This document shows, one piece after another, positions 50,225-63,974 of a stretch of 64,000 nt of DNA; position 1 is the first letter of the stretch; every line of letters begins with the position of its first letter. The translations under genes and the position numbers were made by a program. Origin of the DNA: Lithospermum erythrorhizon (lineage: Eukaryota; Streptophyta; Magnoliopsida; Boraginales; Boraginaceae); the NCBI GenBank assembly GCA_019722365.1, contig JADFUC010000245.1, positions 62,001 through 126,000 on the forward strand, in the 5' to 3' direction. The notes below the pieces were generated by a model, which was not told the DNA's origin, did no database searches, and saw only the letters and a program-made list of their open reading frames with translations.

Positions 50225-50640
50225 CTACCATTATATTCGATTGTACGAATCCAATCTAGTACACAGACTTTCCACTTACTATGCTTGCAAATTTGTTCAA
50301 CTCATGCCCTTATAACCTTCGTGTTACCGAAGAAGTTTGACAAGGTCTAAGCAAACCACTTACATAGAGTGAAAATCTGTTATGCATGTCTAAGAATCGT
50401 CATTTAACATAAGTTCTATGAGAAACTCTTAGGATACAAATATATTATCTTCTTAGTTCTTATAGCGGTCAAATCCAGTATAATGACTGAAACTCTTTTC
50501 AGAACCGTATACCCATGTGATTTATTAGAGTATATGTATATTCCTCTTATCCAAGAAACCCGATCAAGACAATCATTCACATAATCCGGCCCATCTAGCG
50601 AATCCAACCAATAGTACAACAACATTGAAATCATAATATA
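50225..50640. repeat. Copia internal-region fragment, homologous to 58190-58570
   Basis: Long blocks are shared, including CTTCGTGTTAC, ATAAGTTCTATG, GGTCAAATCCAGTA, CCCATGTGATT and GAGTATATGTATA. In element F that sequence lies just inside the LTR, so this is a detached piece of the same kind of element. Confidence 0.6.
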
Positions 50641-50689
50641 AAATACACATCAAACAATTTGTTATACAACTCGAAATAATAATAATTAT

Positions 50690-53600
50690 ATACAACGTAA
50701 AACTTCAAGGATAAAAAGTATGACTGCTGGTGTCTTCAAGCCACCATCGCCATCTTCGCTGGTACGCAGCCTACTGCCAATGCATATCGGGTCATCCGCA
50801 ACAACCAGGCATTTAAACGCCCGCCCATAAAGAATAGGAGTCATTTAAAAGCCGAAAGGAAAATAAATAAGACGGTTAACCTACCTGATCGTACGAATAA
50901 GAATAATTTAGATTTCTCACCTATTTAGAGACTATACCCCAGAGTATTATTTTATAGGTTACTCTCGCCACAAAATAAAACTTTCCTTATTGGCTTTCTA
51001 ACTAACACCGATAACCCACACCACGTCAATAACTTCCTCACAAGACAATCTAATTACAAGAGGTATTTCTCATCTATTATCTTTCAAGTATAGCTAATTC
51101 CCAATATAATATACACCCAAATACACAATAACTTAAACATATATCTTAACCTCTCTCATAACTCATGCATATACAACTCAATCAATTTATCTTGGGCTCA
51201 CTTTAAAGTACTACTCCCATTTTACAATCATACTCCTCCTATGACAACTAATGTTCCTCGTAAGACCTTCCAAATATATGCATTTCTTAATATGACTGAG
51301 TAATATATCTTGAATCAGATAACCTAAGTAATGTATTTATCTTCCCGTATTTTCCATTTAGTATATCGAACTCTATTTACCTATGGTATCAGTCGTGGTT
51401 GGGACAAGATTTCATATTCTAGCACATTCAATCCATTTTCCACCATATATATATATAAAATATCATCAACATCATCGACAGACAAGATAAACTTCGCTTA
51501 TACTTCATTCCTAATGTTCTCATTCCAAAGTATCTCATCCATTAGCCACTTAAGATATATAGAACATATCTAACAAAAGACAAAGAATGCCGTACAACCT
51601 AAAAATAAATACCGTATCCTCGAAGAAAAATAGTCACGACAAGGTCGACGCTAAAACGTAAGATAACTATCAAAGCACCGTTACAAGACAACAACGCATT
51701 AGAATAGTCATCGTAGTCAAATATGACAAATACATGTATACGTGATTATCGGATAAAGTCATACAACATAATTCCGTCACGGTCTCGCATAACACATGAA
51801 TATAATAGAGGGTTCATAAGCACACAATCACCCAAATGAAATCACAGACTCAACAACGAATAAAACCTAGTCATCAAAACCTCCTATCTCTCATATCCCC
51901 ACCAAGATACCATCCCTCTAAATGCCGCATATATACTCAACTGCCTACCTCAGAACGGACAAATCAACAATCACCTCAGTACTTATACCAAGCAAAGATA
52001 GCGGGCCAAACCGCACTTATACACAAAGTATAAGGCACACCGCATCTCTATACACAAAGTATAAGGCACACCGCATCTCTATACACCAGCATATACACCG
52101 CACGCTATACCGCAAGATAGGCCACATCAACAACAATGCACACAAAGAAAGTAATCAAAGAGAGTCATACCCGCACGCTATACCGTAGTATGTAATAAAC
52201 CGCACGCTTATACCGTAGTAGACAGGCCAAATCGCACGCTATACCGTAGTATAAAATACTCGATAATGCACACAAAGAAAGCCGATCAAAAGAGAATCAT
52301 ACCGCACGCTATACCGTGAGATAGGCCACTCGACAATGCACACAAAGAAAGCCGATCAAAGAGAATCATACCGCACGCTATAACAGAAGATAGGCCACTG
52401 ACAATGCACAAAGAAAGTCGACAAAGAGAATCATACCCGCATGCTATACCGCAGTATGTGGCCAAACTGCACGCTATACCGTAGTATAGGGCCACTCGAC
52501 AATGCAATAATGCAAAGAAGCGATCAAGAGAATCATACCGCACGCTATACCGTAGTATAAAAATAATAACGCCACATATCCCGCAAGGAAACAGAGTCAC
52601 CTAATCCCTAAGAATTCCCAACCATAGGTCATATCCTAATACTCAAGTCACCTCAAAATCATACATATAACTCCACTCAAACACCTCTCAATAACCAACT
52701 ACTTTACTTCCAACAATAGCAAAGCATACAATTAATACATCACACAATCAGAATCAATCACAAATCAAGTGCCACATAAATACCACAAGCGTTTCCACAA
52801 AGCCACACAAATACCACAGCCAAGGCCATAATACGTAAATATAAGTTGGGAGTTCAGCCATCACTTACCTCAAATCGCCTTCAATGCCGCATCAGTCACA
52901 TAATCATTAGGCTCACATAATCGCATAACCATTACATGTATACCATTCCCCCCTAATCATATCACAGCGACATATACACCATTCACATAATTATATTACA
53001 AAGACCTGCATATCCTTTACACATAATTATAATACAAGGATGTGTGTACACCATTTAAAAAGAAGTACATATGTAATACACGGCATAAGTACTCACCTCT
53101 ACTAGCTATCACAAAGTCCTCACGAAGAACGCGATCACGAACGTGCCTCTTCCCGCGGCCATGCCTGGGCAACACCTAAAGTGTGATCCAGAACTAATAC
53201 CAAGCACCACGCTCTAGAATAAACATTACCAACTCTCATCTGAACGATTTCTAAAATCCGCCTAATACGACGCAAACTATCTAATTATAAACTCATCTGA
53301 CACAACCACAAATCGACGCCTAAAATTCCATCTTATCATTTTATCATTACAAATTAACTTATATGTCATTCTAGTTAATCACAGCGTCCCTTTAATTAAC
53401 AATCTATACTCCAAAATATCAATTATATCTCAACTCAAAATATTACTTTTCAACTCTAATCGCTTTAATGAATTTTAAATCACCGATTTAACATCACAAT
53501 AGCTATAATAAGGTCCCAATTAAACTCCTACACATTTAAAGTCTTATGAAAATATCACCTCAAAAGTCAACCGAAACCTAGAAAAGTCAACTGACCTAAC

Positions 53601-54160
53601 GCGCTTCAAACGAGCTCTAAATCACGACTAATACATATATACGTCATGTAACCCATAACCAACTAAGATTTATCATAAAATTCAATATGTAAAGTCAACC
53701 AAAGTCAACTATCTCAAACCCAAGAAATATCTCGGAAGACTTGAAATTTCTTACCTTAACTCAAGAGAATGACGGGGAGAACAATATTCTACAACCGATC
53801 TTGAGTGCCTGAAAGCGACAATCTAAGAGAGAAATGGAAAAATGAAATTTTTTTATAGAGGGCTTAATTTCGCCAAAATTAAGGAAAAGAAGACGTAAGC
53901 TATGACGATGATGACGACAGGAGTATATGTATGAATAGATATTAAAAAACCGAGTCCTGCTCGGTTTCTAAGCACCGCTATCGTACTTAAATTCCATTTA
54001 ACCCGATTTCAAAGATAAAATTCTTCCATGGCAAACACTACTAAATTATAAATGAAATTCAAAGTTTTACTAAATAATATATCGAAAAAAAAAATTATAC
54101 TATTCCCTGGTCCCACCGACCGAATTTTTTTTTTTTTTTTTCGTAACGGTTATTACACAC
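50690..54160. mobile_element. LTR family copy 2 (probable Gypsy type), enlarged by an internal minisatellite
   Basis: Shares ACGTGCCTCTTCCC (near 53137), AAAGTCAACC blocks, an A/G-rich stretch near 53770-53900 and the right end CGTAACGGTTATTACACA (near 54144) with the copies at 39650-41912 and 61250-63697. It is longer than the others, partly because of the tandem array at 52019-52560. The left border is approximate and no coding motif was found, so it may be a solo LTR or several fragments. Confidence 0.45.
52019..52560. repeat. LTR-internal minisatellite, ~32- and ~70-bp units around CCGCACGCTATACCGTAGTAT
   Basis: A CACAAAGTATAAGGCACACCGCATCTCTATA unit (31 bases) is repeated twice near 52021-52084. 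It is followed by at least eight copies of CCGCACGCTATACC near 52093, 52171, 52199, 52231, 52301, 52370, 52468 and 52538, plus a variant near 52436. The longer spacings carry CACTCGACAATGCACACAAAGAAAG.CGATCAAAGAGAATCATA. Well-kept units contain the inverted repeat CTATAC-CGTA-GTATAG. The 104-codon minus-strand frame at 52286-52600 is a by-product of the array, not a gene. Confidence 0.8.
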
Positions 54161-54949
54161 AAAGCCTCTCCGTAAAACTGTGAGATTGCTAACGGAATCA
54201 TAATCTCAATGTTTCGAACGAAGAGATGATTTACATTGATGTCATTAACCTGTAATGAATTTATAACATAAATTTAATCATTGCCTGGCAATGTTAATGA
54301 TGTCATTTAATATGAAAACGGGCTCCTAAACCGACATCCCTTCTAATTCACATGTTTCATTCCCATGCATCATACATGCAATTTCACATTTTACTGAGTG
54401 TGTGGTTTGACTAGGGATAAGTTATTCTAGGTCGAAACCTTTATGCACATACCCATATTTCTTGTTAAAGAAATACTTATATTTGGTTACACATCATATC
54501 AAGATATGAACTGATCTCCAAGTCTGCTACCTGTATTTAAGTTATCAACTTATAACTTTATCTTAGTAGTGTCAATCTCTCCGTCAAGTCTATTATCGAT
54601 CTTCTATTGTAGTTCCACCAGCCAATGTGTATCAGTCATATTTATGAGCTACTAGTGCCCTCTTATAAATCTTTAAGACTGACACTTTGTTTACCTTTTC
54701 TCGTGGCTCAACCTTTCCACTTAGTACATAAGTTATGTATCTCGCCCTTTACAAAGCGCTGAAAATACATTGTTATAGCATCCGATAACTTATATGTGTA
54801 AGGTTTCAATCAATGATTGACCTCATACTTGTAAAGATGATTCAATAGCTGGGGATGCTAATAATTCTAACATTTTACAAGACCTTTCCAACTCGGTTCT
54901 TCAAATTTTCGCTTCAAACGGGGTCAATCAATAAACCTAATCGATGTCA
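54161..54949. other. Unassigned stretch right of LTR copy 2
   Basis: It contains TGTAATGAATTTATAACATAAATTTAATCATTG..TGGCAATG near 54250, which resembles 58730-58770 in element F (ACATGTAATGAATTATAAATTCAGTCATTG). It is therefore probably another fragment of that Copia family. No gene. Confidence 0.4.
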
Positions 54950-57204
54950 TGTATTTGCGGGAATCTCCTAAGATGTGTTAAGACTTAATTCCGCACTTTT
55001 CAAGAAAAACTTATATCGGTTTTCAACTTGACTTCTTTCAAGTATATTCATTCTTTTCTTCATGTATATCTATTCTTTTCTCAAGATCGTATATTATATA
55101 AATTTCTATTTTAACATGTTTAATAACATGTTCCTTGAAATAATGTAAATTTCATAGTCATAATTGTGATTTTAATGATCATAAAATCATTTGAAACACA
55201 TTTTTAATCCATAAATGAGATTCTACGCGGTATAATCGCAAAATTTGTATATAAACGAAAAAGGGCTTCGAACCTTTGTATAATTTGGGGCGCTGAATAA
55301 TAATTTGGAGCGCTATAAATATCTCTCCTCGCTGGGCTACGCGGTTTCAACAATTTTGTTTTAATGATTGACAAAACATCGATTTACTTTCTAACTATTA
55401 GTTTGAGTTTGCGTGAATGCAGAATATTAGAAAGAAGCTTGTATTGAAGAAGTTATCTTTTAAATCACATAACATATGTCGAACGCGATCGCTATGATGC
55501 TGCAAAGATTTCAAGATGATAGTTGAAATTGAAGAATCAATCGAGCATTGAGCCTTGAAGATGAAGAACATTAGTTATAGGATTATGTGCTTCTAAGGTC
55601 AATGTAAGGATATTCACTTTTATCTTATTGTACTTAAATATCAGAGATGCGCTTTGAAACCGCTATAAAATGATTTTAAACGTGAACGGATTTTAAATGT
55701 TGTTTAAAAATGTGTAATCTTACTTGATATACAAGAACATATCTAAACCAATTTTATTATGACTTTGTGTCATGGATCATTGGAGTAGAAATGATCTTAA
55801 ATAATCAAGCTGGAAAACACAAGAGATCGGTTTCGAAAATTACTAAGCCATCGACGATTCAAACGAATGTTCTTAGTTGATCTTTATCTTGAATCAAAGT
55901 TTAGTTCAAGTGAAATAATGTATTGTTATTTCATTAGAACCAAACATTGAATCAAGAAAATAGATCGGCCTTGAAAATAGCTTTAAAACGCATTTTGAAT
56001 CGTCAAAATCGGAGTTAAACGGCGAAAAATGAAACATTTTAGCACTCTTCGTAGCTCTTTCGTAGCGGTACCGAACTATTCGTAGCATATTTTCGGTACC
56101 TAACTACCGAATATAGCTACTGAACATTAAAATTTGAATTTCAAATTAAAACCATCAATCAAGGATCAAGGTTCAGCCGCTCGGTTAGGTTAATTTTCGT
56201 AGCTGGGGCCATCGAACGCGATACCTAACATGCCGCTTTTGCCCTAATTTTTGACTTGGCAATAGCACCATTCTTCAACACTTTTACTCACCCACTTTTG
56301 CTTTCAACCTTATTCATATACACTTCATATTTTATAGTAAAGCAAAACATCTCTAGCTATTTTATATACAATATATTTGAGTGAAGTTCTATAGTGTTAC
56401 TATTGTATTTTTCTATAGAAAAATTGTATCTGGCCATTATATCGAGAGGAAAACTCGGTTGTAGCTTTGCCCTTAATCGTGAGATTAGGGAGTATCGAAA
56501 CTTAAGCGTAGGACTGGCTAATGCAGGAGGATAGCTGGTTACTATGTATAGTGGCTGTTGCTCTGTAGCTTATATCTAGGAGTTCCGGCCCATTATTATA
56601 GTGTTACCCCCAGGTCATAGTTCGAGGGATCAGGCAAGAGGGAAACCGGCATTTAATTCTCCGAGTATCGTATTTCTTCCCTCACTTTACATTCAGTTAT
56701 TTATTTGTTTAACTTTATTCCTAGACTTTGATTTTCGTGTTTGTTTAATTAATTGAATAATTAATTTTGTATTGAATTTGGATTAATAGTTGTTTGGATT
56801 AACTAAATAGTTATTTTAATTGATTGTGAAATTAATCAAAACTTGTTCTCAAACTAAGTTATAAATTTAATCCATACTTTGCTATTCAATTCTAATTTAA
56901 TCATCGCTTTAATTATTTATACACTAGACATTTCATATTCGCTTAATTAATTTGGAATATTTAATTGTGTACTAATGTTGAATTACAGTTATTGGATTAA
57001 TTAATCGTTGTTTTAATTTCCATTGAACTTGAATTAAAATATTGATTAAAACTACATAAAGTTAATAATCCATACTGTACTATCGTATTCATTTAATTAT
57101 CAAGTAAATATTCATATTAATTAGACTTTTCAAAAATAAAAAAAGATTAATTTTTTCTGTCTATCCTTATTCACCCCCCTCTAAGGATAGCATATATTCT
57201 AACA
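54950..57204 (+). mobile_element. Copia LTR remnant (element E), right end next to a lost primer-binding site
   Basis: The segment ends TATTCACCCCCCTCTAAGGATAGCATATATTCTAACA at 57168-57204, typical of long Copia LTR 3' ends, but the bases after it are not a TGGTATCAGAGC site. A TATA-like CTATAAATA lies near 55312. The middle reads no protein. The left border is a guess; the segment may combine an LTR and other debris. Confidence 0.4.
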
Positions 57205-57989
57205 CCTCCTAGATCAAATGTCAATGCCTCTCAGATAATCCACACTAACGCTCTCATCAATTCCTTTCGATTAACTAGGTATCACTGCTGTATAAAGTGA
57301 AATGAAATTAAAGAAGAAAAATGGTTGCTTCTTCCATGATGTGGTTCAAGGTGTTTGGGGTGAAAGAGTTCTATCAAGTTTTCTACGAAAACTAAAATTT
57401 AAATAATTTTATAATCAATCTCTCATTTTCATTCTTAATCAAATTGAAGATTAAAATGAAAAGTTACTATTCACGTCACTATTCACTATTACTATTCATT
57501 TCCTAAATAGTAACATGAATAGAGAATATGGAGTGAATGTAGAGTTATTTTGTGAGAAGTTATTTTTAGTAACAACTTCCCACTTCCTTCACTATCACCC
57601 CCATACACGCCTCACTCTTGTTGACCAAGTCATGGGGTTAACTTTCCATATTTGGAAATTGACCCCAACGTTTCCTTATGTTTACACATTGATCCCGAAG
57701 TTTGAGTCATTATTCTAGATCAATTGCTATATATGTGTGACCTCTTAGGGCTCAATTAATAATAGACATGTATTAAATTGATATCAACCAAATATATTTA
57801 ATACATTGATCGTGAGCGGGCTCTAGTAAAACCATCACGACCCCTAACATTAATTGAGTTGATCCCAATACATCAATCGTCCGACAATTGATGTACGTTT
57901 GAACTTAACTTTAAATGAGTAATCAATTAAACAATATTATTGTATAACAGGCATATTTATAAGATTACTTTAATCTTATAATTCCAACA

Positions 57990-58008
57990 CTCCCATTTGT
58001 CCTTGGAC
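57990..58008 (-). other. Polypurine tract of element F
   Basis: CTCCCATTTGTCCTTGGAC on the plus strand; it differs by one base from 5474-5492 and has the same position beside an LTR end. Confidence 0.5.
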
Positions 58009-59229
58009 GATTACTATTTGAGCGATTCATTCGGCTACACGATTTCCTACGTACCAAGCCTATGGTAGATTTCAGCACCACACTCTCGCACTTGGATTGC
58101 TCTTGGATGTTTGAAGTAGTGTGATCCCAGACTTTCTAGAGAGACGGCCATCAAATCACCACTAGTTCCTCAAGATGCTAGAAATTTACTATTATATCCC
58201 ATTGTACGAATCTCATTCAGGTACGTATTCTTCCACTTGTTACGCTCACAAACTGCCTAACACGTGTTGTTATGATCTTCGTGTTACTAAAGACATTTGA
58301 AAAGGTCAAGACGAACCACTACTATAAAGTGAAATCTTTCCACGCAAGTCTAATAATCGCCATTTATTATAAGTTCTATGTGAAATACTTAGGACACAGA
58401 TATGTTATCTTCTAAGTTCTCATGGTGGTCAAATCCAGTACTACGGCTGAAACCTTTTCAGACCAATATACCCATGTGATTGACTAGAGTATATGTATAC
58501 TCCCTTTTGATCCAAAAAACGTGATCAAGACAAACATTCACATACTAACCAATTTGGTGTTTGATTCCAATAGTGAACACCTGATTAGGGATGAACTATC
58601 TCGTTGTTTTCTGAGCTTGATAGAGGATTTTTATTTGAGTCCTCAACTCCAAAGGCCTCTCTAGAAAATTTTAGATTGCTTATGAAATCAAAATCTACAG
58701 TAAGATGATTTACATGTGATGTCATTAACATGTAATGAATTATAAATTCAGTCATTGTCTAACAATGATAAGTATTTACATCATCAGAAAATGAGTTCCC
58801 ACTAAACCTCATATCAAGCACGCTTCAATACACGTAGCGATAAAATGAATTTTCATGCTTATAATATCAGTGAAGTTTCACTCAGAATAAATCAATGTTA
58901 TTCTAGGTCAAAAACCTTACACGCATATTTATTTCTCATTTAATACCTAATTCTTTTAATGAGATATTTATATTGAGTACATCATTATGGTTGAAGATCT
59001 GATCTTGATCCCTAAGCTCGTACAACTTAGCTAGAGTTATCTTGCTATAACTCATTTATTGTTTAGTGTTGGGTCTTTTACCAAGTGCACTATGGCTCTT
59101 CATTTGTATCTTTGGCTACTACCGCCTTATAAATACGGACGCTTCTATCTTTATCCAGCTAAGGCTTAATACTCATTTGCACTCGACGGGTCTTGCACCC
59201 CTGTAAGTCTATCAATGTCCATACTGCTA

Positions 59230-60240
59230 TCATACATTGAGTCGATCTTCAATTTCATGGCTTATACCACTCATCATCTTCTTTTCCTTCATTGTTTCTT
59301 CATACGAATAAGGCCTGCCACTTTCAATTAGGAAAGCTCTCATACCATCTATCGGGTTCTTAACGAGTTCTATCTGATCGGCCTCTCGGGTTGTTGAATC
59401 TAGGAGGCTCGGCCCACGTTTCCTCGTGGGTCGAAGCAACTTTCTATGTAAAGCATGATCCATCTCCTAAGCGAGAGTCAAGCAAGTAACAACCTCCTCT
59501 CTCGCTCTTGAACAAGATCAAGATTATCATCCTCGAAGCCTTTATCCATGTATTCCCTTTCAACGAAGACACCAAAGATGTTAAACAAAGATTTTTTTTT
59601 TTCTGATAGAAGAATAATTTCTGTAGTTTCTTAGGGTGTCCAATGAAGTATAATTAATGGACTCGGGTCCCAACTTGTCTCGCTAACTTTTTTAACATAG
59701 ACTTATGCTACCCCAAATTTCATATACGCCGTTTTAAACTATAACTCATGCGGGAGTTAAAGGAGCTGATTTAGTTGAAACTTTATTTAGTCTGCATCGC
59801 GCTTTCTAATGGCATAACCCCATAGATCGTTGGTAGTATCGAGGTACGCATCATTGATTGAACCATATCTAAAATGGTTCGATTCCTCCTTTCAGACAAT
59901 ACATTATGTTGAGGTGTTCCCAAGAAAGTGAGTTGTATTATACCACATTCTTTAGATGCGTCAAGTCATGGCTCAAGCATTATCCGCCCTATCGAGAACC
60001 TTGATTGTTTTGTTGAGTCAAGTTCTCAACTTGCTCTCGAAACTCCTCAACGCCTAAAGGCTTCATGTTTATGCTTCAATAGATATATGTAACCATATCC
60101 GCTGCAAATGGTCATGAAGGTTATAAAGTATGAGTAACCTTCTCGCAGTGTTCATTGTCCACATACACGGTAAGTATAATTTTAACAAATCGCTTCCCTT
60201 TCACTAGCCTCCAGCCAAGTGGGCGACTTAGTCATCTTCG
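59230..60240 (-). pseudogene. Copia integrase and integrase-RT linker of element F
   Basis: Reading leftward on the minus strand gives MTKSPTWLEASEREAIC near 60235, GYSYFITF and YGYIYLLKHKHEAF, then CGIIQLTFLGTPQHNVLSE followed by RRNRTILDMVQSMM near 59830-59950. DKLGPES..NY lies near 59660, and at 59230-59463 a 77-codon frame reads ESGRPYSYEETMKEK. VWTLIDL follows near 59210. This is Copia order from the integrase zinc region to the start of RT. Stops and frameshifts are common and RT itself is not readable below 59200. Confidence 0.75.
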
Positions 60241-61249
60241 CTTCTATTGTGTACACTGTGTACAAACAATAATTAAAGAGACAAAAATATATGTACCGCT
60301 CTTTCCAAATAATCGTAAAAGTCGTGAGGAATAATATGACGTAAGACTCATTTGTTAATCCAAAATAGAATGCCTCTAAGAATTATCCACACCAACTATT
60401 AAAATGCTCCTCCGAGAGTTTTAAAGTAACCCTTTAAAATATTTAACCGTAGACGAGAAAGGGACGAAAACTAAATCTTTATTTTCTACCTACTAATTAA
60501 ACGAGCATAGAGAGTTTTGCCTTTCATAAAGTAAATACCAAAAGTGAACGGTTAAAGAATTCAATCAAACGGCCTTTTATATGTAAGCGCCGGGAACATT
60601 CTAAAAGGCCTATCCCTTAAGGGTGGGAACATCTAGAATGTCTGCAAGGATAAACCCACAAAATAGGAGTGGAAGGTTCTAGAATGTCCCGTTTCGAGCC
60701 CCATTCAAGGGATTCCAATTTAATCCTCGCCCCATTATTTCTATACAGCCTACATTTAACCCCCTAAGCTTTTATAACGTATTATAACTCGATTGCTTGT
60801 ATGTGTGTGACCTCTTAGGCTCGATTTCAACAAAAGCCATATATTAATAAATTTTAATCAAACACTATAACTAATATATTGATTGGTGAGTGGAACCTAA
60901 CAAGCCATCATATCCCTGTTGTCATATCGAGTATCCTCGATATGAACATTGTCATACAATCTAATATATATATGAACTTTACTTAAATAAGTAAATCGGT
61001 TGTACTATCGAATTGTCCAACTGAATCATTTCAAATATCTCATATTTCTAACAAGCCAAGCAATCAATAAGAAATCCATTGATGAATTTAAAGTGCGAAA
61101 TAAACAGACACAAGAGATTTATATAGGTTCCCTCTTAACGGAAAGGTACGGCCTGTTGGCCGCTTATGTAATCCACTAGTAATCCGTAAGAGCATACACT
61201 ACCACTAACTAGAATCTATATTGAGTATTTTCATATATCGAAAATCTCA

Positions 61250-63697
61250 ACAACAAAAACCTATCAAGGACAAAACTATGTTCTTCAAGAATATTAAAGA
61301 CCCACATGTAGGACCCCCTGTGTCCGTCAGCCTGAGGTTGTAATCATCCAAATCCTCGACACCACAGCCACCAATTCGATGGATGACTCCAAATTTAAGC
61401 ACACCTCGCCCCGAAATAACCCAATAAAACAAAAACACTCGAAAAGAATAGTTTTTAAGAAAATTATTCATCATGCATTTCCTAACCACAATAATAACAA
61501 CCTATATACAACAATTGACCAAAGTACAAAATATCAACATACGACTCGTGACCGAATCGAATAACAACAAATAAATGAACTCCGAACTACAATAAAACAC
61601 CACAAGATCAGCGAGATTCATCACCCGTTGCTCACCTAGGCTCTAAGCACGATCACTTAATGCACTCAAAAATGCTACAAGACTACCTCACAACCCCGCA
61701 CAAATAAAATGTCACCATAGCAAATAGGGTATGTTCTCATGGGTTGAAGGAGACTTATATTAAGAGGCAATAACCCACACACACTCTCGCTTGAGCGTAA
61801 TTAAAATAATTAATTTCGCATAACATTACGGAGACATGTAATTATACAACGTAAGGCCATAATATATAAGTCATTAGTGAATTCATTATCAAAATGCATA
61901 AATTTATAGGCTCGTCAACTAAACATAAACATACTGATAAAGGACAATAAAAATGATAATCATACATTTCAAAGAAATCAATGACAATAATACCCAAATG
62001 AGTCCACGACTCTACTCTATCAACCAACACAATAAGACATCACGACTAACCAACTAGACCATCCAACTCCACAACTCTGCCAACAACACTAGTACTACTC
62101 AAATCCACAACTACAACTCAATCAACTCAACATTCGAGCCCACAACTAAACAGCTCAATCAACTCAACATTCGAACTCACCCCTAAACACTCAATCAACT
62201 CAGCATAAATCCGGATTTCTACAACGAATGCGCATATAATCAACCTCAACTCCGCAGGAGAAACTTATGTCCGCCGACATAAGCTTAATAACGCCTCGCA
62301 ACGAGGTACGAGACAAAACACCACACTTATACCGAAGTATATGTAATTACCGATAATACAACTCAACATACATCATCAACTCATATACAACTCATCCTAC
62401 ACCAACTCAACCAACAAAACACTCTAAACATCCAAAATGACCAAAACAGCCCGGAAACCACTTATCCTAATACGACTCAACTTCACCTCAAAACTTCATC
62501 TATCTAACATACAATCCATATCCAAATAAAGAATTCATATTCAACCATAATCAACACAAAATATACATACATATATACATTCACACAATTTGGTAAGTTA
62601 ATTTACACTCCATGATAATTACTCACATTAGCTAGCAATATAATATGCCTCGCCTATTTAGTCCACGTGCTCTTCCCACGCTCACGCCTAACTCAAAACA
62701 CCCGATCAATCAATAACTTACTACTATTTAACTCCAATTTTAATTCAATTTTCTAACTTTTCAACCCATTTAGCAAATTGCCAACTTAAGTATAGATTAC
62801 TAATCGTGTTTAAATGACAATTAAAATGACGAATTTCAACCATCCCGACTAAGCCCCATAATCGGCCAACACCTTAACCAAAATACTAACATTTTAAACC
62901 AATTTTAATCAACCTAGAAATCATTTTTCTCAACTAATTTATCCTTTTATAACAATCTTTAATCAAAACCCCAAAATACTACTCACTTTACCCAACTCAA
63001 ATCAACATAATCTCTACCAATCCACATAAAAATCAAAACTTATACTCCAAAATAACTATATTAAAGTCCAATAACATCATAATAAAATTTAAAGGAATTT
63101 GGGAAAAAGTCAACTCTCAAAATCAAATACATTTCAACTCTAAAACATTATAATCACCTCAAATCACTTAACTAGCTTAGACGAAACCTCATACCACGAA
63201 GTCCCAACCTAAAAGTCAAGAAAAGTCAAACTAAAAGTCAACTCTTCATAACTTAAAAAATATCACAAACTCAAACCCTTTCTTACCTCGGGGCGCTGTA
63301 TACGATTTGGTATAAGATGTTCAACAAATTTATAAAGCTGACCAACAATGAAGAGAAGGAAAATGGAGAAAAAAAAAACAATAAAATTTTAAGTAGCTGA
63401 TGATGCATGGAGTTCGCCAAGACGGGGAAGAAGAGGATGAATTATAAGATATTTGCGGGTAAGCTTTATCCTTATAGAGAAATTTTAGGTCCCATTGCAT
63501 GGTTTTATTTCTCCACTTTTTGTAATCAAATTCTCGTGAAACGATTCTAAATATATTATTACCCGTGAAATATAATACTACTCATTTAATACTAGTCTCG
63601 GTATATCGATTTTATTCCGAAAGTATTTATACTATCTCCGGTCCCACCACCAAACGATATATAACATTTTTTTTAACGTAACGGGTTATTTCATAAT
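61250..63697. mobile_element. LTR family copy 3 (probable Gypsy type)
   Basis: Same blocks as copy 1 in the same order and orientation: GATGGATGACTCCAAATTTAA (61379), AAAATATCAACATACGACTC (61528), CATATAATCAACC (62232), GCCTATTTAGTCCACGTGC (62652), a purine-rich stretch near 63350-63440, and the right end TAACGTAACGGGTTATTTCATA (63674-63695). The single TATACCGAAGTATA near 62328 stands where copy 2 has its minisatellite. No coding motif seen. Confidence 0.5.
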
Positions 63698-63974
63698 ATT
63701 ATTCTAGGATGATTATTTCTTATTCTAGTATTTGGCGTGATAAATTAAACTCATAAAACAACCTAGTATTTATGTATATATACCTAGATGTATTCCTTTT
63801 CTTGGGTCAGTAAGTTGTCAAAACCGTCTTCAATCATGTCCAATCGTCTCGGATTGGCCCTCCAAATACGCAGGGGCCGAGTGCTTTCCAGATAGCGAGG
63901 CCAATCGAATTCTAAAGTGGGTCAACAGAGGCCTATTTTTCCAAAGACCGGGGCACCCTGCTTCAAACTCAACA
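63698..63974 (-). repeat. Probable LTR end at the right edge of the window
   Basis: The plus strand reads GGGGCACCCTGCTTCAAACTCAACA followed by ATCTCCCCACTTGG. That is a TGTTGAG... LTR start on the minus strand preceded by a purine tract, the same arrangement as in elements B and F. The element would continue beyond base 64000. The left border is unknown. Confidence 0.35.

Larger units (their letters stand above)
57270..61075 (-). mobile_element. Minus-strand Copia remnant (element F)
   Basis: A segment ending ATTCCAACA at 57989 is directly followed by CTCCCATTTGTCCTTGGAC, the same LTR-end/purine-tract arrangement as element B. A similar LTR-like block recurs at ~60780-61060, with TGTGTGACCTCTTAGG shared at about 57740 and 60810. 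Minus-strand integrase and RT-region text lies between (59230-60240). So the element points left, like elements B and D. Outer borders are approximate and the primer-binding site was not found. Confidence 0.55.

Noticed and set aside
52019..52560. CRISPR-like regular repeats
   Set aside because: Units are uneven and degenerate, spacers are themselves repeated, and the context is plant nuclear LTR DNA.
52286..52600. 104-codon minus-strand open frame
   Set aside because: Entirely inside the LTR minisatellite; the repeating amino-acid pattern is a by-product of the tandem array.
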